NCBI RefSeq assembly: GCF_036898095.1
Contig: NC_090750.1
Span: forward strand, 83,699,447 to 83,763,446
Reading direction: 5' to 3'
Length of the DNA: 64,000 bases
DNA from: Palaemon carinicauda
Taxonomy: Eukaryota > Arthropoda > Malacostraca > Decapoda > Palaemonidae
The notes beneath the pieces were generated by a model that made no database searches, was not told where the DNA came from, and was given only the letters and a program-made list of their open reading frames with translations. Positions 56,241 through 64,000 of the stretch are shown in pieces. Both the position numbers and the translations under genes were made by a program. Positions within the stretch are counted from its first letter, which is position 1. Each line of letters opens with the position of its first letter.

Positions 56241-56637
56241 ATTCACACCCAGGGGGGTGGGTGAAAACCAGTGTACAAGATTAAAGGATAGCTAAGTATC
56301 CCATATTTCATATAACAGTTATCTCAAATAACAATGAAATAATAAGTACCTGGTAAGGAAGTCGAATTGAACCGTTACTCTGCCTCTTTTTTAAGTTCGT
56401 CTTCCTTACTGAGCGCAGCGTTCCTCTTGGAGGCTGAATCAACCCAAAGGTGCTAAAGTATATAGGGTTGCAACCCCTACTAAAGGACCTCTACAAAACC
56501 TCTAACCCAGGCGCTTCTCAAGAATGAATAGACCACCCGCCAAATCAAAAGGATGCAGAAGGCTTCTTAGCCTACCGTAACAACCATAAAAACAACAATA
56601 AAAGCATTCAAGAGAAAGGTTAAAAAAGGTTATGGGA

Positions 56638-57735
56638 TTAAGGGAATGTAGTGGCTGAGCCCTCACCTACTACTGCACTCGCTGCTACGAATGGTCCCAG
56701 GGTGTAGCAGTTCTCGTAAAGAGACTGGACATCTTTAAGATAAAATGATGCAAACACTGACTTGCTCCTCCAATAGGTTGCATCCATTATGCTCTGCAGA
56801 GAACGGTTTTTATTAAAGGCCATCGAAGTAGCTACGGCTCTTACTTCGTGGGTCCTTACCTTCAGCAATGCAAGGTCTTCCTCCTTTAAGTGAGAATGGG
56901 CTTCTCTAATCAGAAGCCTTATATAATACGAAACCCCGTTCTTGGACATGGGCCTCGAAGGTTTCTTGATGGCACACCATAAGGCTTCTGACTGTCCTCG
57001 AATAGGTTTAGACCTCTTAAGATAATACTTGAGAGCTCTGACAGGGCAAAGAACTCTCTCTAGTTCGTTACCTACCATGTTGGAGAGGCTAGGTATTTCA
57101 AACGATCTAGGCCAAGGACGTGAAGGAAGTTCGTTCTTTGCTAGGAATCCGAGCTGAAAAGAACATGTTGCAGATTCGGTCGTGAAACCAATGTTCTTGC
57201 TGAAGGCATGAACCTCACTGACTCTCTTAGCTGTTGCAAGGCAGACGAGAAAAAGAGTCTTGAGGGTAAGGTCCTTGAAGGAAGCTGACTGGAGAGGTTC
57301 GAACCTAGGTGACATAAGGAACCTTAAGACTACGTCTAGGTTCCAGCCTGGAGTGGATAGACGACGCTCTTTAGACGTCTCAAAAGACTTAAGAATGTCT
57401 TGAAGGTCCTTGTTGGAAGAAAGGTCCAAACCTCTGTGGCGGAGAACTGAAGCCAACATACTCCTATACCCTTTAATCGTAGGGGCTGAAAGGGATCTCT
57501 CATTCCTAAGATGTAGAAGGAAGTCAGCTATTTGGGTCACAGAGGTATTGGTAGAGGATATTGAATTGGCTCTACACCAGCTCCGGAAGACTTCCCACTT
57601 AGATTGGTAGACTCTACGAGTGGAAACCCTTCTTGCTCTGGCAATCGCACTGGCTGCCTCCTTCGAAAAGCCTCTAGCTCTAGCGAATCTTTCGACAGTC
57701 TGAAGGCAGTCAGCCGAAGAGCGTGGAGGTTTGGG
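56638..57735 (-). CDS. Element 5 tyrosine recombinase, apparently intact
   Basis: Encodes the DIRS integrase without a stop. Order: SADCLQTVERFARARGFSKE, VYQSKWEVFRSWCRA, VTQIADFLLHLRNERS, IKGYRSMLASVLRHRGL, LTLKTLFLVCLATAKRVSE (first catalytic Arg, about 57220), RVLCPVRALKYYLKRSKP, VRTHEVRAVATSMAF (His and Arg, about 56840) and SVFASFYLKDV (nucleophile Tyr, about 56740). All four catalytic residues are in one frame. The open frame continues upstream to 59505, but that part is RT sequence read out of frame. The start is unknown; expression may depend on frameshifting from the RT frame, which it overlaps, or on an internal Met. Confidence 0.88.
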   Translation of the reverse strand, partial: PKPPRSSADCLQTVERFARARGFSKEAASAIARARRVSTRRVYQSKWEVFRSWCRANSISSTNTSVTQIADFLLHLRNERSLSAPTIKGYRSMLASVLRHRGLDLSSNKDLQDILKSFETSKERRLSTPGWNLDVVLRFLMSPRFEPLQSASFKDLTLKTLFLVCLATAKRVSEVHAFSKNIGFTTESATCSFQLGFLAKNELPSRPWPRSFEIPSLSNMVGNELERVLCPVRALKYYLKRSKPIRGQSEALWCAIKKPSRPMSKNGVSYYIRLLIREAHSHLKEEDLALLKVRTHEVRAVATSMAFNKNRSLQSIMDATYWRSKSVFASFYLKDVQSLYENCYTLGPFVAASAVVGEGSATTFP

Positions 57736-59762
57736 TGCAACCTGTCTACGTGAGGTTGACGTAGAAGGTCCACTCTTAGAGGTAGAGTCCTGGGGATGTC
57801 GACTAGCCATTGAAGTACCTCTGTGAACCATTCTCTTGCAGGCCAAAGGGGAGCAACCAGCGTCAGCCGTGTCCCTTCGTGCGAGATGAATTTCTGCAGA
57901 ACTTTGTTTATTATCTTGAACGGTGGGAATGCGTAAAGGTCGAGATGGGACCAGTTCAGTAGAAAAGCATCCACATGAACTGCTGCAGGGTCTGGAACAG
58001 GGGAACAGTACAGCGGAAGTCTCTTGGTTATGGAGGTGGCAAACAGATCTATGGTAGGTTGACCCCACAAGGTCCAAAGTCTGTTGCACACACTCTTGTG
58101 GAGGGTCCATTCCGTGGGAATGACCTGATTCCTTCTGCTTAGGCGATCTGCTGAGACGTTCATATTGCCCTGAATGAACCTCGTGACCAGAGTGAGGTTT
58201 AGACCTCTTGACCAAATGAGGAGGTCCCTTGCGATCTCGTATAGGCTCCTCGAATGGGTCCCTCCTTGCTTGGAGATGTAAGCCAAGGCTGTGGTGTTGT
58301 CTGAGTTCACCTCCACCACTTTGCCTAGCAGGAGGGACTTGAAGTTCAACAGGGCTAAATGAACTGCTAGTAGCTCCTTGCAGTTGATGTGGAGTAATCC
58401 CTGTTCCTCGTTCCACGTTCCCGAGCATTCCCGTCCGTTCAAGGTCGCACCCCAGCCCAAGTCCGATGCATCTGAGAAGAGATGAAGATTGGGGGTCTGA
58501 ATAGCCAACGATAGGCCCTCCCTGAGAAGGAGATTGTTCTTCCACCACAGGAGAGTGGTCTTCATCTCTTGGGTGATTGGGATAGAGACTGCTTCGAGAG
58601 TCGAACCCTTGTCCCAATGAGCTGCAAGATGGAATTGAAGAGGGCGGAAGTGGAGTCTCCCTAGCTCGACGAACAGGGCCAGTGATGAAAGGGTCCCTGT
58701 GAGACTCATCCACTGTCTCACCGAGCAACTGCTCCTCTTCAGCATGCTCATGATGCACTCTAGGGCTTGGCTTATCCTGGGGGCCGATGGAAAAGCCCGA
58801 AAATCCTGACTCCGAATCTCCATTCCCAGGTACACAATGGATTGGGAGGGAATGAGCTGAGACTTTTCTATGTTGACTAACAGACCCAGTTCTCTGATTA
58901 AGTCCAAAGTCCAGTTGAGATTCTCCAGACAGCGACGACTCGTGGAGGCTCTCAACAGCCAGTCGTCTAAGTAGAGGGAGGCTCTGATGTCCGATAAGTG
59001 TAGGAATTTTGCTATATTCCTCATCAGATGAGTGAACACCATAGGAGCTGTGCTTAGGCCAAAACACAGGGCTTGGAATTGATAGACAACCTTTCCAAAA
59101 ACGAATCTCAGGAAAGGTTGGGAGTCTGGATGAATAGGAACGTGAAAGTAGGCATCTTTCAAGTCCAACGAGACCATCCAGTCCTCCTGCCTGACCGCTG
59201 CTAGGACCGACTTCGTCGTCTCCATCGTGAACGTCTGCTTGGTGACATACGCGTTGAGCGCGCTGACGTCCAGCACCGGTCTCCAACCTCCTGTCTTCTT
59301 GGCCACAAGAAAGAGACGGTTGTAGAAGCCCGGGGATTGATGGTCCCGGACTATAACCACTGCCTTCTTCTGCACAAGTAGCGACACCTCCTGGTGCAAT
59401 GCTAGCCTCTTGTCCTCTTCTTTGTAGTTGGGAGAGAGGTTGATGGGAGATGTGGTCAGAGGTGGTTTGAGGCAGAATGGAATCCTGTAACCGTCCCTCA
59501 GCCAACTGACAGACTGGGCGTCTGCACCTCTCTTCTCCCAGGCTCGCCAGAAGATCTTGAGTCTGGCTCCTACTGCTGTCTGGAGATGCGGAGAGTCAGT
59601 TTTTTCCTTTAGATGTCTTGGAGCCTTTCCTAGACTTGCTCCTGTAAGAGTCTGGACGGGAGCTTCCTCGGCTGGGGGCTCTACCACGAAAGGGCGGTAT
59701 GAACCTCGTAGCAGGGGTATCAGCCACTGGGGAGCGATAAGTCTTGGGGACTGAGGTAGCAA
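57537..59762 (-). CDS. Element 5 reverse transcriptase, RNase H and methyltransferase-like protein
   Basis: A 741-codon intact frame. RT lies at about residues 145-320: GGWRPVLDVSALN (158-170), SLDLKDAYFHVPIHP with catalytic Asp200, and YLDD at 264-267. RNase H at about 428-545 has Asp431 (LFSDAS), Glu463 (CKELL), Asp488 (NSDNTT) and Asp539 (NVSADRLSRR). Residues about 568-650 are the methyltransferase-like segment of DIRS elements (IDLFATSITKRLPLYCS, LYAFPPFKII, LTLVAPLWPAREWF). The protein would copy the element's RNA into DNA. The frame begins within the end of gag; the first Met is not necessarily used. All catalytic residues are present. Confidence 0.92.
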   Translation of the reverse strand: MLPQSPRLIAPQWLIPLLRGSYRPFVVEPPAEEAPVQTLTGASLGKAPRHLKEKTDSPHLQTAVGARLKIFWRAWEKRGADAQSVSWLRDGYRIPFCLKPPLTTSPINLSPNYKEEDKRLALHQEVSLLVQKKAVVIVRDHQSPGFYNRLFLVAKKTGGWRPVLDVSALNAYVTKQTFTMETTKSVLAAVRQEDWMVSLDLKDAYFHVPIHPDSQPFLRFVFGKVVYQFQALCFGLSTAPMVFTHLMRNIAKFLHLSDIRASLYLDDWLLRASTSRRCLENLNWTLDLIRELGLLVNIEKSQLIPSQSIVYLGMEIRSQDFRAFPSAPRISQALECIMSMLKRSSCSVRQWMSLTGTLSSLALFVELGRLHFRPLQFHLAAHWDKGSTLEAVSIPITQEMKTTLLWWKNNLLLREGLSLAIQTPNLHLFSDASDLGWGATLNGRECSGTWNEEQGLLHINCKELLAVHLALLNFKSLLLGKVVEVNSDNTTALAYISKQGGTHSRSLYEIARDLLIWSRGLNLTLVTRFIQGNMNVSADRLSRRNQVIPTEWTLHKSVCNRLWTLWGQPTIDLFATSITKRLPLYCSPVPDPAAVHVDAFLLNWSHLDLYAFPPFKIINKVLQKFISHEGTRLTLVAPLWPAREWFTEVLQWLVDIPRTLPLRVDLLRQPHVDRLHPNLHALRLTAFRLSKDSLELEAFRRRQPVRLPEQEGFPLVESTNLSGKSSGAGVEPIQYPLPIPL

Positions 59763-62127
59763 CCTTAGACTTACGAGCCGATGAGGCTACAAGATCGTGT
59801 GTGTCCTTTTGTATCAGGGCAGCAGACAAGTCCTTAACCAGCTCTTCGGGGAAGAGGAACTTCGAGAGCGGAGCAAAAAGGAGTTGTGACCTTTGACAAG
59901 GTGTAATGCTGGAGGAAAGGAAGGTACACAGCTGTTCCCTTTTCTTCAGAACCCCTGATACAAACATCGACGCAAGCTCACCAGATCCATCCCTAATGGC
60001 CTTATCCATGCAGGACATTAATAGCATGGCAGAATCCTTGTCCGCAGGAGAGGTCTTCTTGCTGAGGGCCCCCAGGCACCAGTCTAGAAAGTTGAACATC
60101 TCAAATGCTCTAAATACTCCCTTCAGTAAGTGATCAAGGTCTGAGAAGGTCCAGCAAACCTTAGAGCGCCTCATTGCAGTTCTCCGAGGCGAGTCTACCA
60201 GACTTGAGAAGTCAGCCTGGGCAGAGGCAGGTACTCCCAAGCCTGGTGCTTCTCCTGTGGCATACCAAACGCTCGCTTTCGAAGTGAGCTTAGTCGGAGG
60301 GAACATGAAAGAAGTTTTGCCAAGGTGTTGCTTAGTCTGCAGCCACTCCCCTAAGATCCTTAACGCTCTCTTAGAGGACCTTGCTAGGACTAGCTTAGTA
60401 TAGGTGGACTTAGCTTGCTGTATGCCCAGCGAAAACTCAGATGGCGGAGAGCGGGGAATAGCAGAGACAAAGTGGTCTGGGTAAACCTCCCTAAGCAGAG
60501 CCAAGACCTTACGAAAGTCAATAGACTGTGGAGAAGGCTTGGATTCATCCACATCTGACGAGGGATCCAGGTGTGCCGCCTCATCATCAGACGCCTCATC
60601 ACCAGAGTGTAGCGAAGAGATCGGACAAGAATGCTGAACAGCAGAGTCAGAACGAGTAGGAACAATATTAGTGGTTTCCTCTTCAAGTAACTGTTGAGGG
60701 AAAACCTGAGGCTCAGACTGCAAAGGCTGAATAAAAGACGAAGCAGAAGGAAGGCGCATGGGTGGAGGAGGCTGACTCCTAGCATGAGTGGTTGAACCCA
60801 AGGGTTGCGCTTGCTGAGCGGTTGGCGGAAGCGGAGTAGCAAGTTCCTGTTCCTGTGGTGTGAGCGGAGCGCGATGAGGTAGAGGCTGCGCAGAACAAGG
60901 TAAATGTCTCGCAAGCTGAGGCTCCTGAGGCGCAAGGCTAAGGTGTAGTGGTGCTTGCCTTGTGGAGGGTTGAGCTCGCTGCAGCGAGAGCTGAGGAGAC
61001 TGACTCATGGACGGGAGAGGTTGTTGTACCTCAACCGAGTGTTGCATCACTGGTGGAGCAGCAAGTGGAGGCGGAGGAAGAGAGGTATAATCCTCCTGAT
61101 CCCATTGTAAAGGTTGCCTTAAAGAAGGCGGAGGCTGAACACCACTGGGAACAGCAAACTCAGAACGTGGCTCAACATCGTACGCCTGGCAGGTGGTACT
61201 GCGATCAGGCGGAGCGAGCGCAGGCGGAGGGAGTGTAGGCGGAGGCGGAGGCGCAACACTCTCAGCCCGACACTCACGCATCAAGTCCGAAAGCTGTGCT
61301 TGCATGGACTGTAGTAGAGTCCACTTGGGGTCGGCAGAAACTACAGTAGGCTGAGGTAAAGCCTTAACAGTCGAGCTCTGTTGTGGCAGAACCTTACTCC
61401 TCTTGGGCGGAGTGCAGTCGACAGATGACTGCGGCGAGTCAGAGCTGAGCCAATGACTGCAACCTGGCTGAGCACTCGCGGACTGGACTCTGCGTTTAAG
61501 TGGTCTCGAGACCTGAGACCAACGTTTCTTCCCTGACAGTTGATCAGCGGACGAGAAAAAGACGGGCTCAATCGTCTGCAGGTGGGAGTGACGGTCTTTG
61601 GAAGACACGCCCGCAACCACCGAGGATACTTCTGTGCGCCTAACAAGGCCTGCCGAACCCTTATGCCCTTCGACATTGCTTCTCCCCTGGGCTTGGGAGC
61701 TTGCAAGAGGTCCCGGACTGGGAGGACGACTGGATCGCACAGAAGTATCCTCACGCACCACACTGGCACTGACACTAGCACTTGGCACTGCACTGACACT
61801 AGCACTCGTCACAGCACTGGCACTAATTCCACCCACTGCACTCTTGACCTTAAGTTCCTTGACTTCGGCCATCAGAGACTTATGATCACTTACCACTGAC
61901 TCTACTTTATCGCCTAAGGCCTGAATAGCACGCAAAACAACAGACATATCAGGCGGAGGGCAAACAGTAGGTTCGGGGGTAGCCACTACAGGGGTAGGAA
62001 AAGGTAGGGGATCATGAGGTGAGGAAAAAAGTGAAGAGTGAGAAGAACTCCTCCTAACTCTACCTCTCTCTAACTTAGTTGAATATTTCAAAGACGGACA
62101 AATTCCAGTTCCGAAAGTCCGGCGCAT
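59596..62127 (-). CDS. Element 5 Gag-like protein, near complete
   Basis: An 843-codon frame. N-terminal part basic (LERGRVRRSSS), then a predicted coiled part (VLRAIQALGDKVESVVSDHK). The PGPLASSQAQGRSNVEG block is shared with elements 2-4, followed by a long Pro/Gln-rich middle (PPPPPTLPPPALAPPD, repeated QPL units). A better-ordered part follows (ADFSSLVDSPRRTAMRRSK, HLLKGVFRAFEMFNFLDWC, LMSCMDKAIRDGSGELA), probably capsid-like. The tail is basic (YRSKSRKGSKTSKGKN), suitable for nucleic-acid binding. Upstream, about 62090-62267 encodes a Cys cluster (RRCRSCNRR, VDPHTACSDCRDRPC) in another frame, ending near 62090; this is probably the true N-terminus, separated by a 1-base shift. Confidence 0.82.
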   Translation of the reverse strand: MRRTFGTGICPSLKYSTKLERGRVRRSSSHSSLFSSPHDPLPFPTPVVATPEPTVCPPPDMSVVLRAIQALGDKVESVVSDHKSLMAEVKELKVKSAVGGISASAVTSASVSAVPSASVSASVVREDTSVRSSRPPSPGPLASSQAQGRSNVEGHKGSAGLVRRTEVSSVVAGVSSKDRHSHLQTIEPVFFSSADQLSGKKRWSQVSRPLKRRVQSASAQPGCSHWLSSDSPQSSVDCTPPKRSKVLPQQSSTVKALPQPTVVSADPKWTLLQSMQAQLSDLMRECRAESVAPPPPPTLPPPALAPPDRSTTCQAYDVEPRSEFAVPSGVQPPPSLRQPLQWDQEDYTSLPPPPLAAPPVMQHSVEVQQPLPSMSQSPQLSLQRAQPSTRQAPLHLSLAPQEPQLARHLPCSAQPLPHRAPLTPQEQELATPLPPTAQQAQPLGSTTHARSQPPPPMRLPSASSFIQPLQSEPQVFPQQLLEEETTNIVPTRSDSAVQHSCPISSLHSGDEASDDEAAHLDPSSDVDESKPSPQSIDFRKVLALLREVYPDHFVSAIPRSPPSEFSLGIQQAKSTYTKLVLARSSKRALRILGEWLQTKQHLGKTSFMFPPTKLTSKASVWYATGEAPGLGVPASAQADFSSLVDSPRRTAMRRSKVCWTFSDLDHLLKGVFRAFEMFNFLDWCLGALSKKTSPADKDSAMLLMSCMDKAIRDGSGELASMFVSGVLKKREQLCTFLSSSITPCQRSQLLFAPLSKFLFPEELVKDLSAALIQKDTHDLVASSARKSKVATSVPKTYRSPVADTPATRFIPPFRGRAPSRGSSRPDSYRSKSRKGSKTSKGKN

Positions 62128-62270
62128 TCCTCACATCGATTTTCTAACTGACAGGGCCTGTCCCTACAGTCAGAACAAGCGGTGTGAGGATCTACCGAGG
62201 CCTTCGGAATACGCCTATTGCAAGACCTACATCGTCTATGGGAGGGGGCTTGCGAAATGTCAGACATCTT
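62090..62270 (-). pseudogene. Element 5 Gag N-terminal Cys cluster, out of frame with gag
   Basis: The frame starts MSDISQAPSHRRCRSC at about 62267 and contains VDPHTACSDC, RDRPC and NRCEEC, a zinc-ribbon-like Cys pattern shared with element 1 and the relic at 55309. It ends at a stop near 62085, just where the 843-codon frame takes over with a basic stretch. The shift lies within about 40 bases. In element 1 the same cluster is fused to a basic KKKKSSK stretch, so the two parts belong together. Confidence 0.7.
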
Positions 62271-62477
62271 GAATCCAAAGAGTTAGCCAAAGGGGGTTCC
62301 AAAATCAAGCAAAAGATCGTTAACCGTTAATCAGGACTATATAAAAGCTATCTAGCTAATATAAGAAGGTTTCCAGTAAAGCGACAGCCGAAATCTGAGA
62401 GAATACTTCACCAATTAGCCGTGAAAATACTCGAAGATCATAAGCGTATCCCAGAACGTCTTGCCGGAAGCACGACA

Positions 62478-62649
62478 GAGGAAAAATTGAGGAGGTGTCA
62501 ACAAGAAGTACTATAGTACCTGGCCACAGGTGGCGCTGGTAAGTACACCCCCTTCTAGTATTGTGATAGCTGGCGTATCCCTCCATAGAATTCTGTCGGG
62601 CAACGGAGTTGACAGCTACATGATTATCGGGTAAGTTTAATATTGAAAA
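62478..62649 (-). repeat. Element 5 right (5') inverted terminal repeat
   Basis: Inverse partner of 55909-56105, ending GTTTAATATTGAAA. It is followed within about ten bases by the (CATA)n tail of a LINE. Confidence 0.92.
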
Positions 62650-62659
62650 CTATAGTTTT

Positions 62660-64000
62660 ACATACATACATACATATACCAAGGCACTTCCCCCAATTTT
62701 GGGGGGTAGCAGACATCAACAAATGAAACAAAACAAAAAAGGGGACCTCTACTCTCTACATTCCTCCAGCCTAACAAGGGACTCAACCGAGTGCAGCTGG
62801 TACTGCTACGGTGCCACAGCCCACCCTCCCACATTTCCACCACAGATGAAGCTTCATAAAGCTGAATCCCCTAATGCTGCTACCTCCGCGGTCATCTAAG
62901 GCATAGGAGGCAGCAGCAGGGCCTACCGGAACTGCGTCACAATCGCTCGCCATTCATTCCTATTTCTAGCACGCTCTCTTGCCTCTCTCACATCTATCCT
63001 CCTATCACCCAGAGCTTTCTTCACTCCATCCATCCACCCAAACCTTGGCCTTCCTCTTGTACTTCTCTCATCAACTCTTGCATTCATCACCTTCTTTAGC
63101 AGACAGCCATTTTCCATTCTCTCAACATGGCCAAACCACCTCAACACATTCATATCCACTCTAGCTGCTAACTCATTTCTTACACCCGTTCTCACTCTCA
63201 CCACTTCGTTCCTAACCCTATCTACTCGAGATACACCAGCCATACTCCTTAGACACTTCATCTCAAACACATTCAATTTCTGTCTCTCCGTCACTTTCAT
63301 TCCCCACAACTCCGATCCATACATCACAGTTGGTACAATCACTTTCTCATATAGAACTCTTTTTACATTCATGCCCAACCCTCTTATTTTTTTACTACTC
63401 CCTTAACTGCCCCCAACACTTTGCAACCTTCATTCACTCTCTGACATACATCTGCTTCCACTCCACCATTTGCTGCAACAACAGACCCCAAGTACTTAAA
63501 CTGATCCACCTCCTCAAGTAACTCTCCATTCAACATGACATTCAACCTTGCACCACCTTCCCTTCTCGTACATTTCATAACCTTACTCTTACCCACATTA
63601 ACTCTCAACTTCCTTCTCTCACACACTCTTCCAAATTCTGTCACTAATCGGTCAAGCTTCTCTTCTGTGTCTGCAACCAGTACAGTATCATCCGCAAACA
63701 ACAACTGATTTACCTCCCATTCATGGTCATTCTCGTCTACCAGTTTTAATCCTCGTCCAAGCACTCGAGCATTCACCTCCCTCACCACTCCGTCAACATA
63801 CAAGTTAAACAACCATGGTGACATCACACATCCCTGTCTAGCCCCACTCTCACCGGAAACTAATCACTCACTTCATTTCCTATCCTAACACATGCTTTAC
63901 TACCTTTGTAGAAACTTTTCACTGCTTGCAACAACTTTCCACCAACTCCATATAACCTCATCACATTCCACATTGCTTCCCTATCAACTCTATCATACGC
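62660..64000 (-). mobile_element. LINE family A, copy 5, running off the right edge
   Basis: Begins with the (CATA)n tail at 62660-62680 and the CCCCAAAATTGGGG palindrome (about 62691-62704), then the 3' UTR and the minus-strand coding sequence. The C-terminal frame is 63378-62923 (RWFGHVERM). The RT palm is in 63827-63384, with LLFADDT and the start of MSPWLFN at 63827. A 1-base change near 63385-63392 (a T run) separates the two frames, and another lies near 63830-63860. The FMDLEKAYDRV region is reached at the edge (about 63960-64000). Confidence 0.88.

Larger units (their letters stand above)
55909..62649 (-). mobile_element. DIRS-like retrotransposon, element 5 (most intact)
   Basis: A 6.7-kb element with ITRs at 55909-56105 and 62478-62649 and ICR at 56147-56240. 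Three long overlapping frames fill it: gag (62127-59596), RT/RNase H/methyltransferase-like (59762-57537) and YR (about 57735-56638). The gag-RT and RT-YR overlaps of about 170 and 200 bases match the compact layout of DIRS elements. No stop interrupts RT, RNase H or YR. A frameshift in the first codons of gag is the only visible lesion. It may therefore be a recent insertion or a close relative of an active copy. Confidence 0.92.

Noticed and set aside
57735..59505. The first 590 codons of the 955-codon minus-strand frame in element 5
   Set aside because: They overlap the RT/RNase H frame and show no homology of their own. Only the last third or so is the recombinase.
16757..62649. Classifying the five elements as LTR retrotransposons, endogenous viruses or Cryptons
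   Set aside because: There are no direct LTRs, no DDE integrase, no aspartic protease and no envelope. ITRs, ICR, RT/RNase H and tyrosine recombinase together fit DIRS; Cryptons lack an RT.

Overview
This is a eukaryotic, repeat-dominated genomic window, most likely from an arthropod and probably a decapod crustacean. That placement is an inference from intron/exon structure, the mixture of LINE, DIRS, Tigger and SINE families, and long (TA)n arrays. There are no operons or bacterial gene spacing. Apart from one host gene, nearly every long open frame belongs to a transposable element.

The host gene is a MARF1 (meiosis regulator and mRNA stability factor 1, limkain-b1) orthologue on the minus strand. 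Six exons can be placed from splice sites, reading frame and protein motifs: 53040-53088, 42651-43570, 32216-32359, 16001-16161, 13251-13377 and 11147-11316. Together they encode an acidic, low-complexity N-terminal part, a complete NYN/PIN-like RNase domain and the first half of the first RRM. The rest of the gene (remaining RRM, LOTUS repeats) is not in the window. The introns measure about 9.5, 10.3, 16.1, 2.6, 1.9 and more than 11 kb.

Five DIRS-type tyrosine-recombinase retrotransposons dominate the rest: element 1 at 16757-23268, element 2 at 24943-31372, element 3 at 33560-40357, element 4 at 46473-52949 and element 5 at 55909-62649. All lie on the minus strand, the same sense as MARF1. 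Four are inside MARF1 introns and one is upstream of the first recognised exon. Each has inverted terminal repeats (ITRs), an internal complementary region (ICR) next to the 3' ITR, and remains of gag, reverse transcriptase/RNase H (RT/RH), a methyltransferase-like segment and a tyrosine recombinase (YR). Element 5 is the most intact. Element 1 is a distinct lineage whose Gag carries an arginine-serine (SR) domain, and it is nested in an older DIRS-like element. Elements 2-4 lack the gag-RT junction and carry expanded coding minisatellites.

The left end (1-11 kb) holds a Tigger/pogo transposase relic split by a 5'-truncated LINE, three further copies or fragments of the same LINE family, (TA)n arrays, an RTE-like LINE fragment and a piggyBac-type MITE with TTAA duplications. 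A fifth copy of the LINE family enters from the right edge. Smaller items are a CR1/Jockey-like LINE and its 3'-tail fragments, a tRNA-derived SINE and relic DIRS ends. Splice joins, family assignments and boundaries were read by eye; no database search or alignment was run.
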